Assembly (NCBI GenBank): GCA_963169055.1
Contig: CAUJFU010000435.1
Span: 1-6,920 of the forward strand
Length of the DNA: 6,920 nucleotides
Source of the DNA: Myxococcota bacterium
Lineage (GTDB): Bacteria; Myxococcota_C; UBA6777
Direction of reading: 5' to 3'
Shown: positions 1-5,476 of the stretch, in pieces
Numbering within the stretch: the first letter of the stretch is position 1
How the letters are laid out: every line of letters starts with the position of its first letter
The notes under the pieces: model-generated
Told to the model about the DNA's origin: nothing
Database searches by the model: none
The model's input: only the letters and a program-made list of their open reading frames with translations
Translations under genes and position numbers: made by a program

Positions 1-191
1 TCTTTGTATTCAAAGATCCAGATGAGTTCGCTTTTTTGGCGAAAGATCATACAGCCTTTGCGGGTTTGGGTGTTGAGTGCTTGGAGGGCCGCTTTACAGT
101 TGGCGTCAGGTTCCAGTTCGATCTGTTTGGGTCCACAAGAAAACAACACCCCGCCAAAACCAAAGAACAAAAGAAAACGAATGACTCGCAT
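1..191 (-). CDS. Lipoprotein of unknown function, 3' part cut off by the window edge
   Basis: The first 63 codons of a minus-strand gene are visible and the reading frame is still open at base 1. The protein starts with a classic lipoprotein signal: basic residues at 2 and 5, a hydrophobic Phe/Leu/Gly stretch, then a lipobox-like L-F-S-C ending at Cys19. Cys19 would be lipidated after signal peptidase II cleavage. The residue after it is Gly, not Asp, so by the E. coli Lol rule it would go to the outer membrane. Two more cysteines (34 and 47) lie in the visible mature part. A GAGG at 203-206 sits 11 bases upstream of the ATG, a usable but long spacing. The gene follows the stop of the PEGA-like gene by 35 bp on the same strand, so the two are probably co-transcribed. 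I recognise no family in the visible part; the lipoprotein call rests on the signal alone. Confidence 0.7.
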   Translation of the reverse strand, partial: MRVIRFLLFFGFGGVLFSCGPKQIELEPDANCKAALQALNTQTRKGCMIFRQKSELIWIFEYK

Positions 192-226
192 CTAGTCATA
201 TTCCTCTATCGAAAAAGAAAGATACT

Positions 227-1072
227 CTATTTTTGACAAGCAGAGCAACGCAAAACGATGCGATCTTGCTGGGCGATTCCAACACCGATTCCCACGCTGA
301 TCCCGACAACGATCACGCCCCCCACAACAAACCAAGGCCAAAGCGGAGCAGAAGTCGCGTGTTTGACGGCAGGCGGAGAAGCAGGACGTTGTGCAACAAG
401 ACGCCGCTCGACAGGAGTTTCGGAAATACGCCGTTCAACAGGAGTTTCGGGAATACGCCGCTCAACGGGAGTTTCGGAGATACGCCGTTCGACGGGAGTT
501 TCGGAAATACGCCGTTCAACGGGAATGTTGAGATGCTCGGAAGGTCGTGAGGCTGCAAACGGAGGGGTTCGAGACGGAGGGAGGTTCGCTGAGTGGGCGT
601 CGGGATGTATCACGGGTTGCGTTGTGGGCTGGGTGGTGGGGAGGATGGCTGTGGGGAGAGGCATGGGAAGAAGCCAATGTTGGACGCCTCGGGTACGCCC
701 TTTGAGGGGGCGATGGTAACGCAGAGATTGATTGCGATAAAGCACAGCAATCCAAAGATCGACTTTTTTGTAGGCCACCACGCGAAACTTGCAAGGGGTC
801 ACGTTGGCAGGGAGACAAGAGAGAGGTTTGTTGTCCTGTGTAAGGGCGACAGGAAGGCCCGATGGAGAGGTCTCAAGAAGGATATCGCTATAAGTGGTCG
901 GGAGTGCGGTCAGTGGGTCGTCTTTGTCGTCTTTGCCGTCTTTGCTGGTCTGTGCGAACGTGAGCGTCGGAAACAACAAACAAACAAGCATCACCCACCG
1001 AGCCAGCAGAGGTGCTCGTTGAGCATGCAACCGCTCGGAGGTAGGCCAAAAGACAGAAAGGTTCAAAAACAT
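227..1072 (-). CDS. Exported PEGA-like protein with 9-residue repeats and a C-terminal membrane segment
   Basis: This 281-residue protein has no confident family name. I chose the ATG at 1072 because GGAG lies 8 bases upstream (1081-1084). The longer in-frame ORF, starting at 1147, would begin inside the repeat element at 1109-1195. The order of parts is: a long basic N-region and hydrophobic core (about 26-40) ending in T-F-A before Gln41, a probable signal peptide; an Asp/Lys-rich stretch; a region at about 66-125 with a surface-domain look (T-S-P-S-G-L-P-V, then T-P-C, then alternating hydrophobic residues), resembling a PEGA domain, with Cys86 and Cys94; a Pro/Thr-rich linker; four copies of the nonamer V-E-R-R-I-S-E-T-P plus a partial fifth (about 185-224); a Gly/Val-rich transmembrane segment (about 245-267); and a short tail with C-S-A-C. 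The PEGA assignment is inference from pattern. The gene lies 242 bp downstream of mpl, with a terminator-like site between them, and just upstream of the lipoprotein gene, its likely operon partner. Confidence 0.7.
   Translation of the reverse strand: MFLNLSVFWPTSERLHAQRAPLLARWVMLVCLLFPTLTFAQTSKDGKDDKDDPLTALPTTYSDILLETSPSGLPVALTQDNKPLSCLPANVTPCKFRVVAYKKVDLWIAVLYRNQSLRYHRPLKGRTRGVQHWLLPMPLPTAILPTTQPTTQPVIHPDAHSANLPPSRTPPFAASRPSEHLNIPVERRISETPVERRISETPVERRIPETPVERRISETPVERRLVAQRPASPPAVKHATSAPLWPWFVVGGVIVVGISVGIGVGIAQQDRIVLRCSACQK
401..524 (-). repeat. 27-bp coding tandem repeat (about 4.5 copies)
   Basis: Units begin at plus-strand positions 402, 429, 456, 483 and 510, the last one partial. 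They differ by a few substitutions, several of them synonymous. Each full unit encodes the nonamer V-E-R-R-I-S-E-T-P, with one I-P-E-T variant. The translation places a charged Glu-Arg-Arg-rich spacer between the PEGA-like region and the membrane segment. Because the period is a multiple of three, copy gain or loss would keep the frame. Confidence 0.95.
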
Positions 1073-1080
1073 CAGATCGG

Positions 1081-1084
1081 CTCC
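1081..1084 (-). promoter_or_regulatory. Ribosome binding site that decides the start at 1072
   Basis: Read on the minus strand this is GGAG, 8 bases before the ATG at 1072. No comparable site precedes the ATG at 1147, so the shorter start is preferred. Confidence 0.6.
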
Positions 1085-1108
1085 GTCAGGAAAACTTTTT
1101 GAGAAAGA

Positions 1109-1195
1109 ATAGGACTTACGCAGTTGCCCAAAAAAAACCGTGCTCACGGCATTTCAAGCGACGGTACTGTTCGTTTGAAATGCGCGTCATCTCTT
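1109..1195. repeat. Single-ended copy of the MITE-like repeat family
   Basis: The plus strand from 1109 starts with ATAGGACTTACGC. This matches the left end of the element at 2978 in 16 of the first 17 positions. From 1109 to 1141 it also matches the reverse complement of 3147-3115 in about 30 of 34 aligned columns, including the A-run and the CCGTG that follows. Weaker similarity, including TTCAA-CGA and ATCTCTT blocks, continues to about 1195. I found no second terminal inverted repeat on the right, so this looks like a partial or decayed copy. It contains a hairpin: GCATTTCAAGCG at 1149-1160 pairs with CGTTTGAAATGC at 1172-1183, with one G-T pair and an 11-base loop. Confidence 0.6.
1130..1183 (-). 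terminator. Possible rho-independent terminator downstream of mpl
   Basis: Read on the minus strand, a 12-bp imperfect hairpin (1183-1149) is followed at once by CCGTGAGCACGG (1149-1138) and then eight T residues (1137-1130). The short inner stem is only about 4 bp with a 4-base loop, so the site is not ideal. Its place between mpl and the next gene in the same direction fits termination of the mpl transcript. It lies inside the repeat copy at 1109-1195, so the element may have supplied the terminator. Confidence 0.35.
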
Positions 1196-1314
1196 GGGTT
1201 ATGTGCAGCGAGGTGTGTTTTCTGTCAAGGGCGGGCGGTACAGCAGAGCTTTGAAGGATGAGCGGGTTTCAAAAGAAGTGAGGCAAGGCAAAGAGTGCGT
1301 TGCAAAGCCTTGTG

Positions 1315-2802
1315 TTATTCGTCTTCTTCGTCGATCCAAGGGCCGTGATGAAAACGATCGAAGAGAGCTTGTTCGAGTTTTTTGTGAAGGCCACCAAAGC
1401 CGCCGTTAGACATCACAACGATCACGTCGTCAGGTCGGGCTTTTGCGGTGATATAAGACACGATCTGATCAACTTCGGGAAAAGCAATCGCACGTTTTCC
1501 CCGCTGCTTGAGATCATGAACCACTTTCTCGATATCAAGGCGTTCGTCTGAGGCCATCTTGTCGAAGAGATAGGGCCAAGAAAACAAGGCGATGTCGCAA
1601 GCGTCGAAGCTACGGGGGAGATCCTCTTGGAAGACGTTGCGTCGAGCGGTGTTACTGCGCGGTTCAAAGATGCCCCAGATACGGCGAGAAGGAAAACGCT
1701 CACGGATCGCTTGGGTCGTCACACGGATGGCGGTGGGATGGTGGGCAAAGTCATCGATCAAGACGATGTCACCGACACGTGCGAAGATCTCTTGACGCCG
1801 CTTGATCCCTTGGAAAGTAGACAGGCCCTCTTGGATCGCAAGCGGAGAGAGACCAAGATCCAGCGCAACGCCGATCGCCGCGATGGTGTTTGCGATGTTG
1901 TATCGCCCGAATATCGGGACTTCAAAGGGAGCGATCTCACCGTTCGGATCGCACAAGGTAAATTGAGCGCCCGCTTCCGTCATGCGGATATCTTTGGCGT
2001 AGAGATCGGCCTGCGTTTCTGCGCTATACGTTCGGACGGGGGATTGGGAGGCAGCGGCTACTTCCATTGCCATCGGATAATCGCGGCAAACCCATAACTG
2101 CCCATCAGAAGGGATACGCTGCATCAGAAGAAGAAAGGCCGCTTTGACGGCATCGATATCTTTGTAGATGTCGGCATGATCGAACTCTACGGAGGTTAAG
2201 ATCACGCGCTTTGGGTTGTAGTGAACAAACTTGGGTACTTTGTCAAAGAGCGCAGAGTCGTATTCGTCGCCTTCGATCACAAAGTCTTGGCCTTTGGGGA
2301 GCAGATAAGAGCCTTGAAAATTCCCGCAGATCCCGCCCACAAGAACGCCGGGATCACGCTTTGCGTGCGCAAGTAACCAGCCCGTCAGTGCGGTGGTTGT
2401 GGTTTTTCCGTGGGTTCCAGCCACCACCACCACATCGCGTTGTTGTAAAAAAAGGTCGTGGATAGCGCGAGGCATCGAAGTACAGGGGATGCCTTCGGCG
2501 ATGGCGGCTTGGGCTTCAGGATTGGAAGGCCGACAAGCGTTGCCGATGATCACAAGATCGGGGCGAGGCTGAAGATGTGCGGGGCTAAAGCCCTGCTGCA
2601 CTTTGATCTTCCACGTCGCAAGCTGATCGCTCATTGGCGGATAGACGCCTTGGTCGGAACCTGTCACATGATAACCCGATTGCTTGAGCATCCCCGCAAG
2701 GGTTCCCATCCCTGTTCCTGCGATCCCGATCAAATGGACATGTTTGATCGCGGAAGCATCGACCTGTTGGGGTTGATAGGCACGTAGCTCGGCTTCTTGC
2801 AT
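1315..2802 (-). CDS. mpl: UDP-N-acetylmuramate:L-alanyl-gamma-D-glutamyl-meso-diaminopimelate ligase
   Basis: Mpl works in the cytoplasm in peptidoglycan recycling. It uses ATP to join the recovered tripeptide L-Ala-gamma-D-Glu-meso-DAP to UDP-MurNAc, returning it to cell-wall synthesis without the MurC, MurD and MurE steps. The 495 residues show the three Mur-ligase domains in order: the N-terminal nucleotide-sugar domain with G-I-A-G-T-G-M-G (26-33); the central ATPase domain with the P-loop G-T-H-G-K-T (129-134), E-G-D-E-Y-D (177-182) and E-F-D-H-A-D-I-Y (206-213), then F-G-R-Y-N-I-A-N (298-305); and the C-terminal domain with D-D-F-A-H-H-P-T-A (350-358) and F-E-P-R-S-N-T (379-385). The last two separate Mpl from MurC. 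From memory, family members are about 450-460 residues, so this one is slightly long, with extra residues at both ends and an acidic D-E-E-D-E tail. The ATG at 2802 is chosen over the one at 2862 because GGGAGGA (2807-2813) lies 4 bases upstream. All key motifs appear intact. Confidence 0.97.
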   Translation of the reverse strand: MQEAELRAYQPQQVDASAIKHVHLIGIAGTGMGTLAGMLKQSGYHVTGSDQGVYPPMSDQLATWKIKVQQGFSPAHLQPRPDLVIIGNACRPSNPEAQAAIAEGIPCTSMPRAIHDLFLQQRDVVVVAGTHGKTTTTALTGWLLAHAKRDPGVLVGGICGNFQGSYLLPKGQDFVIEGDEYDSALFDKVPKFVHYNPKRVILTSVEFDHADIYKDIDAVKAAFLLLMQRIPSDGQLWVCRDYPMAMEVAAASQSPVRTYSAETQADLYAKDIRMTEAGAQFTLCDPNGEIAPFEVPIFGRYNIANTIAAIGVALDLGLSPLAIQEGLSTFQGIKRRQEIFARVGDIVLIDDFAHHPTAIRVTTQAIRERFPSRRIWGIFEPRSNTARRNVFQEDLPRSFDACDIALFSWPYLFDKMASDERLDIEKVVHDLKQRGKRAIAFPEVDQIVSYITAKARPDDVIVVMSNGGFGGLHKKLEQALFDRFHHGPWIDEEDE

Positions 2803-2806
2803 AGAT

Positions 2807-2813
2807 TCCTCCC
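2807..2813 (-). promoter_or_regulatory. Strong ribosome binding site of mpl
   Basis: The minus-strand sequence GGGAGGA is close to a full anti-16S match. It sets the mpl start at 2802, which removes a 20-residue extension that carries no domain feature. Confidence 0.8.
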
Positions 2814-2880
2814 TATCTATCGGGGATTGAGATGGAAACAAGTGTTCACACGGGAAACTCACCGCGACGGAACGGTCGCA

Positions 2881-2909
2881 AAATTAGCGCACCACGATCG
2901 ATTCGCCAA
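2881..2909 (-). promoter_or_regulatory. Candidate sigma-70-type promoter of mpl
   Basis: Read on the minus strand, TTGGCG (2909-2904; 4 of 6 to the -35 consensus) and TAATTT (2886-2881; 3 of 6 to the -10 consensus) are separated by exactly 17 bases. Transcription would start near 2874, leaving a leader of about 70 bases. An inverted repeat, GCGAC/GTCGC with a 6-base loop, at 2864-2879 overlaps the predicted start. It could be an operator or a leader hairpin. Nothing confirms either idea. Confidence 0.3.
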
Positions 2910-2977
2910 ATTTTCGTCACCCCCTCCTATGTGGGTTCACTTTCCCCGCCCGTTTTGACTCACTTGAGGAGTTGCGC

Positions 2978-3147
2978 ATAGGACTTACGCGGTTAGGCTT
3001 GTATGTGGGGTTCCACCCCAAACCCCGCAAGGGACTGTCGCCCCTTGACCCCGTATCGGCGAAGAGATCGGAGGTTTTCCAAACCAACGACACTCTCGTT
3101 TGAACGGGTGCGAACACGGCTTTTTTTGGCAACTGCGTCACTCCTAT
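2978..3147. mobile_element. 170-bp MITE-like element with terminal inverted repeats
   Basis: The left end (2978-2994) and the reverse complement of the right end (3147-3131) match in 14 of 17 positions, both starting ATAGGA. No transposase is encoded. Inside are two strong adjacent hairpins: GGGGT-TCC-ACCCC at 3007-3019, and CAAGGG/CCCTTG at 3028-3033 and 3042-3047. Near the right end, CACGGC is followed by a seven-T run (3121-3127) that could act as a plus-strand terminator. A second partial copy lies at 1109-1195. I see no clear target-site duplication. Alternatives are a repeated intergenic palindromic element or a decayed IS remnant. Confidence 0.5.
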
Positions 3148-3256
3148 TCTGAAAAAAGCGGTTGTGTGTTGCTTCATGTTTGTGTAGTTTTCTTTTTGTG
3201 CAGGATGCCCCAAGCAAAAGACTCCGTTGTTTCTGACGAGGCGCAAAGATGATTGA

Positions 3257-3376
3257 CACCCATCATTCAAGAAAGAGTCCTTACTCGACGCCCTCGACCG
3301 CACAAGCACCGAGATTTACAACCGTGTCCTCGTTCGTCACTGGCGTTATGATCGCAAACACGGCATCTGGATATAG
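3257..3376 (+). pseudogene. Possible remnant of an IS200/IS605 TnpB N-terminus
   Basis: Codons from 3257 to the TAG at 3374-3376 give 39 residues with coding-like codon use and a stop codon just upstream (3254). The core reads K-E-S-L-L-D-A-L-D-R-T, then E-I-Y-N-R-V-L-V-R-H-W, then K-H-G. This follows the pattern of TnpB/OrfB N-termini as I remember it: an early Pro, a Leu-Leu pair, a Tyr-Asn about ten residues on, then Leu, Arg and a Gly. No start codon, RuvC domain or zinc finger is present, so if the call is right this is a short dead fragment. It shares a frame with the gene at 3410, separated by one TAG. That is probably chance, because the downstream gene has its own ribosome binding site and signal peptide. 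Confidence 0.35.
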
Positions 3377-3399
3377 ATTTTTGCACAAGATTCATCACG

Positions 3400-3405
3400 A
3401 GGAGG
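3400..3405 (+). promoter_or_regulatory. Strong ribosome binding site of the SPOR-like gene
   Basis: A perfect AGGAGG lies 4 bases before the ATG at 3410. It fixes this start and argues against any upstream extension into the fragment at 3257-3376. Confidence 0.8.
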
Positions 3406-3409
3406 ATCC

Positions 3410-4753
3410 ATGCGTTTTTTTCGGCGCGTATTGTTGAGCGTGTCGCTGCTGACGTTGTGCTTGTGTGCTTTGGAATCATGGGATGTGGTCGCGCAACAGC
3501 ATCAGGGAAGGCCAGCGTCTTCGTATGCCAACCAGTGGTTGATTATTTTGAGTTCCTCAAAACAACAAGGAGTGGTACCCGCAGGCTTGTTGCTTTTGCA
3601 GCAGAATCCATCGTTGGGTGCGCGGGTTGCGAGGCTTTCTTCTTCGCAGTTCAAGGGACTGATGCCTTGCTACGAAGTTGTGGTGGCGCAGGCTTTCTCT
3701 TCAAGGAAGAAAGCAGTACAATTTGCAAAGAAACTTCAGGGACTCAAGATCGACCACTATTTGAAAAATGCTGGGCAGTATGTAGGTATACAGCGTCATG
3801 TGGATGCTCATTGTCGCGGGGAAGCGCAGCCAACGTCGTTTCAGTGCGGAGCGATGCGTTGGGTCGAAGAGCACAAGGGGACGCTTTTTTTGCATCTGCC
3901 GCTCGCGGATGCGCTGATTCAACGCGTGCAGCCGATCTCCGTTCGTCCCAAACAATGGAAAGGTTCGCTTACGACGTGGATCGCTCCGACTGCAAGTCGA
4001 CAGGTGGATGAATATGAGATAGGAAAAAAGTACAACATTTTTACTTTGAAGCAGAGCAAGCCGGTTGCGACTTGTGCGATCAAACGCTTCGTTTTTCTCA
4101 CAAGAGGGCAGCCTCATTTTGGTTGGATGCAAACCCATGCGAAAGGCCGCAAGCCCAAAGCACCGGGTTGTGGAGAACCTGTGTTGTTTGCACAATTGTC
4201 ATGTGCTCCACAAAAACTTCCTAGCGGTCTGCGCTTTGATTTTGCGTTACCTGCGGAACACAAGACACCCGCGCTTTATCTGGAACAGCCCACAACACCA
4301 CAACCACAACGACTTGCAGAGTTACAAGAACTCTTCTTGAAGGACGATGGCTACCACAAGGCACTGACAAAAGCGACGCAAGACGCTGCAAAGAAAAAAG
4401 AAACATTGCTACGTCATTTCTCTTTTCGTTCTTTTGCGGGGTTCGGGCGCACGTTGTTCTTGTTTCACGTGCGTTTGCAAACCAAAGAGGGGAACGTCTT
4501 TTGTGGTGCAGAAGATGTGCGGGTGGATCTCTACGGCGTGGCAGAAAAGAGCGCTTCAGGACAACTCAAGCAGTTGCAGCCGTTGGTTGGTTTGGAGGCT
4601 GATCAAAAGGTAGAAGGGTTGTTCGATTTGGAAAGCGATGGTCGGTTTGAAGTGTTGCTCTCTAGCTTTTATTCCAAACGCTCGATCATCCGCTCTGTTA
4701 CTGGCCAACCTGCTTGTTCAATTACCGTTTCCTTCTGCGATTGTTCTTGCTAA
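3410..4753 (+). CDS. Exported protein with a SPOR-like N-terminal domain, function unknown
   Basis: The gene encodes 447 residues. A signal peptide is clear: Arg at 2, 5 and 6, a Leu/Val/Ser core at about 7-22, and likely cleavage after Ala28 in V-V-A-Q. Residues 42-126 have the layout of a SPOR domain, the fold that binds denuded septal peptidoglycan: a first strand at Q-W-L-I-I-L, a helix, a second strand pair around L-M-P-C-Y-E-V-V-V, then S-S-R-K-K-A and F-A-K-K-L-Q, the usual SPOR helix. This is pattern inference and similarity is weak. The middle part (130-330) is not recognisable and contains several cysteines. Near the C-terminus, F-D-L-E-S-D-G-R-F-E-V-L-L (405-417) resembles the D-x-D-x-D-G-x-x-E segments of secreted repeat proteins. 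The protein ends in F-C-D-C-S-C. The gene stands alone on the plus strand and converges on the cysteine-rich gene with 49 bp between the stops. Confidence 0.75.
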   Translation: MRFFRRVLLSVSLLTLCLCALESWDVVAQQHQGRPASSYANQWLIILSSSKQQGVVPAGLLLLQQNPSLGARVARLSSSQFKGLMPCYEVVVAQAFSSRKKAVQFAKKLQGLKIDHYLKNAGQYVGIQRHVDAHCRGEAQPTSFQCGAMRWVEEHKGTLFLHLPLADALIQRVQPISVRPKQWKGSLTTWIAPTASRQVDEYEIGKKYNIFTLKQSKPVATCAIKRFVFLTRGQPHFGWMQTHAKGRKPKAPGCGEPVLFAQLSCAPQKLPSGLRFDFALPAEHKTPALYLEQPTTPQPQRLAELQELFLKDDGYHKALTKATQDAAKKKETLLRHFSFRSFAGFGRTLFLFHVRLQTKEGNVFCGAEDVRVDLYGVAEKSASGQLKQLQPLVGLEADQKVEGLFDLESDGRFEVLLSSFYSKRSIIRSVTGQPACSITVSFCDCSC

Positions 4754-4802
4754 ACGATTCTCCGAAGCTTGTGGTGCAGGTCGATCAAAAACACCACTCC
4801 CA

Positions 4803-5420
4803 TCACTTTTTCTTGGTGCGTTTCTTGGCGCTTTTCTTGGTGCGGATGACTTGGTTCTTTGGGGGGACTTTGCGGTTAACTCTTACGCAATACTCTGCAC
4901 AAACATCGTAGCAAGGACTCCGAAGATCCGCCGTGTTACACCATCGATAGGCTGCGTCAACCCGTTTGCAAAGGGTTTCGTTGGGGGGTTCAGGATATTC
5001 GCACTTTTCGATCTGGGCGAGGTAATTGGGACATTCCTTCAAGGCTTGTTCAAGCTGGCCACTTTTGCATACGACGCTTGAGGGCATGGTCTGACATTTA
5101 TTTAAGATGTAATAGTAAGAAGAATGACAGCGATCATGTTCCGCTTTGAAGTTTTGACATTGAGCAAAATACTCATAATAAGAAAGTTTTCTTCCCGAAG
5201 TTTTTTGAACACATTCTTTTTCCCGCTTTTCGGCATTCTCTTTACAAAGGCGGGGACTTCTGTTCAAACAAGCACCATAACACGGCTTCCAACAAGACTC
5301 ACCGACGGGATGGATGCCCTGCCTTTCGGGGTCAAATGCTCGAGTATAGGCGACGGTGGACACCAGCAAAAGCGAGAAAGCAAGCAGACACGGAAACAAA
5401 AAAGAAGCGCAACGGAACAT
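4803..5420 (-). CDS. Secreted cysteine-rich protein with a basic tail (paralogue of the upstream gene product)
   Basis: This 205-residue protein has a signal peptide (hydrophobic core about 7-24, cleavage after T-R-A before Phe29) and a mature domain with 16 cysteines (43-178). The domain opens with C-x3-C-x3-C (43, 47, 51) and closes with another C-x3-C-x3-C (170, 174, 178). Between them are L-S-Y-x-E-Y, R-C-H, S-x-V-C-K and C-P-x-Y-L. Fourteen of the cysteines align with the N-terminal domain of the adjacent larger protein, with about 48 identities over about 134 columns counted by eye. The two unmatched cysteines (59 and 161) may form an extra disulphide. The last 20 residues are Lys/Arg-rich and could bind a polyanion; this is inference. 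AAGGAG (5427-5432) 6 bases before the ATG at 5420 selects this start over one at 5516 that overlaps the upstream gene. It is probably the second gene of an operon, 56 bp after its paralogue. I recognise no family and propose no function. Confidence 0.8.
   Translation of the reverse strand: MFRCASFLFPCLLAFSLLLVSTVAYTRAFDPERQGIHPVGESCWKPCYGACLNRSPRLCKENAEKREKECVQKTSGRKLSYYEYFAQCQNFKAEHDRCHSSYYYILNKCQTMPSSVVCKSGQLEQALKECPNYLAQIEKCEYPEPPNETLCKRVDAAYRWCNTADLRSPCYDVCAEYCVRVNRKVPPKNQVIRTKKSAKKRTKKK
4809..4844 (-). repeat. 12-bp coding repeat making the Lys-rich tail
   Basis: Three imperfect 12-base units on the plus strand (TTTCTTGGTGCG, a TTTCTTGGCGC variant, then TTTCTTGGTGCG again) encode successive R-T-K-K, S-A-K-K and R-T-K-K blocks at the C-terminus of the 205-residue cysteine-rich protein. 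The basic tail therefore looks like the product of short local duplications. Confidence 0.7.
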
Positions 5421-5426
5421 GGCGTT

Positions 5427-5432
5427 CTCCTT
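5427..5432 (-). promoter_or_regulatory. Ribosome binding site that decides the start at 5420
   Basis: The minus-strand AAGGAG lies 6 bases from the ATG at 5420. It supports the 205-residue product with a normal-length signal peptide rather than the 237-residue reading. Confidence 0.8.
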
Positions 5433-5476
5433 CTTGATGAAGAGGGGGGCAAGAAAGCGTGCGCAACAACGGAGGT

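Noticed and set aside
402-524. Regular 27-bp repeats that could suggest a CRISPR array
   Set aside because: The units are directly contiguous with no spacers, lie in an open reading frame and encode a perfect nonamer, so they are a coding tandem repeat.
1627-2097. Long plus-strand open frame opposite mpl
   Set aside because: It is antisense to the ATPase and C-terminal domains of an intact mpl, has no recognisable features, and is explained by the codon use of mpl.
3159-3256. A small gene in the stretch between the MITE-like element and the TnpB-like fragment
   Set aside because: A 15-codon frame starts at 3205 but has no ribosome binding site or recognisable content; I see nothing supportable here.
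3253-3286. TTGACA at 3253-3258 as a -35 box for the SPOR-like gene
   Set aside because: No acceptable -10 box lies 16-18 bases downstream, and a start there would be over 100 bases from the gene; a TATAGA at 3372 lacks a good -35.
3257-3410. N-terminal extension of the SPOR-like protein by readthrough of the TAG at 3374
   Set aside because: The frames agree, but the ATG at 3410 has a perfect AGGAGG and a complete signal peptide, which would be buried by an extension.
4771-4797. GTGGTG/CACCAC inverted repeat between the convergent genes as a bidirectional terminator
   Set aside because: The stem is only 6 bp with a 15-base loop and no T-run follows directly in either direction; the support is too weak to list as a terminator.
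4638-5081. Plus-strand open frame crossing the end of the SPOR-like gene and the small cysteine-rich gene
   Set aside because: It overlaps two better-supported genes, has no convincing ribosome binding site, and its repeats mirror the x-x-K-K tail on the other strand.
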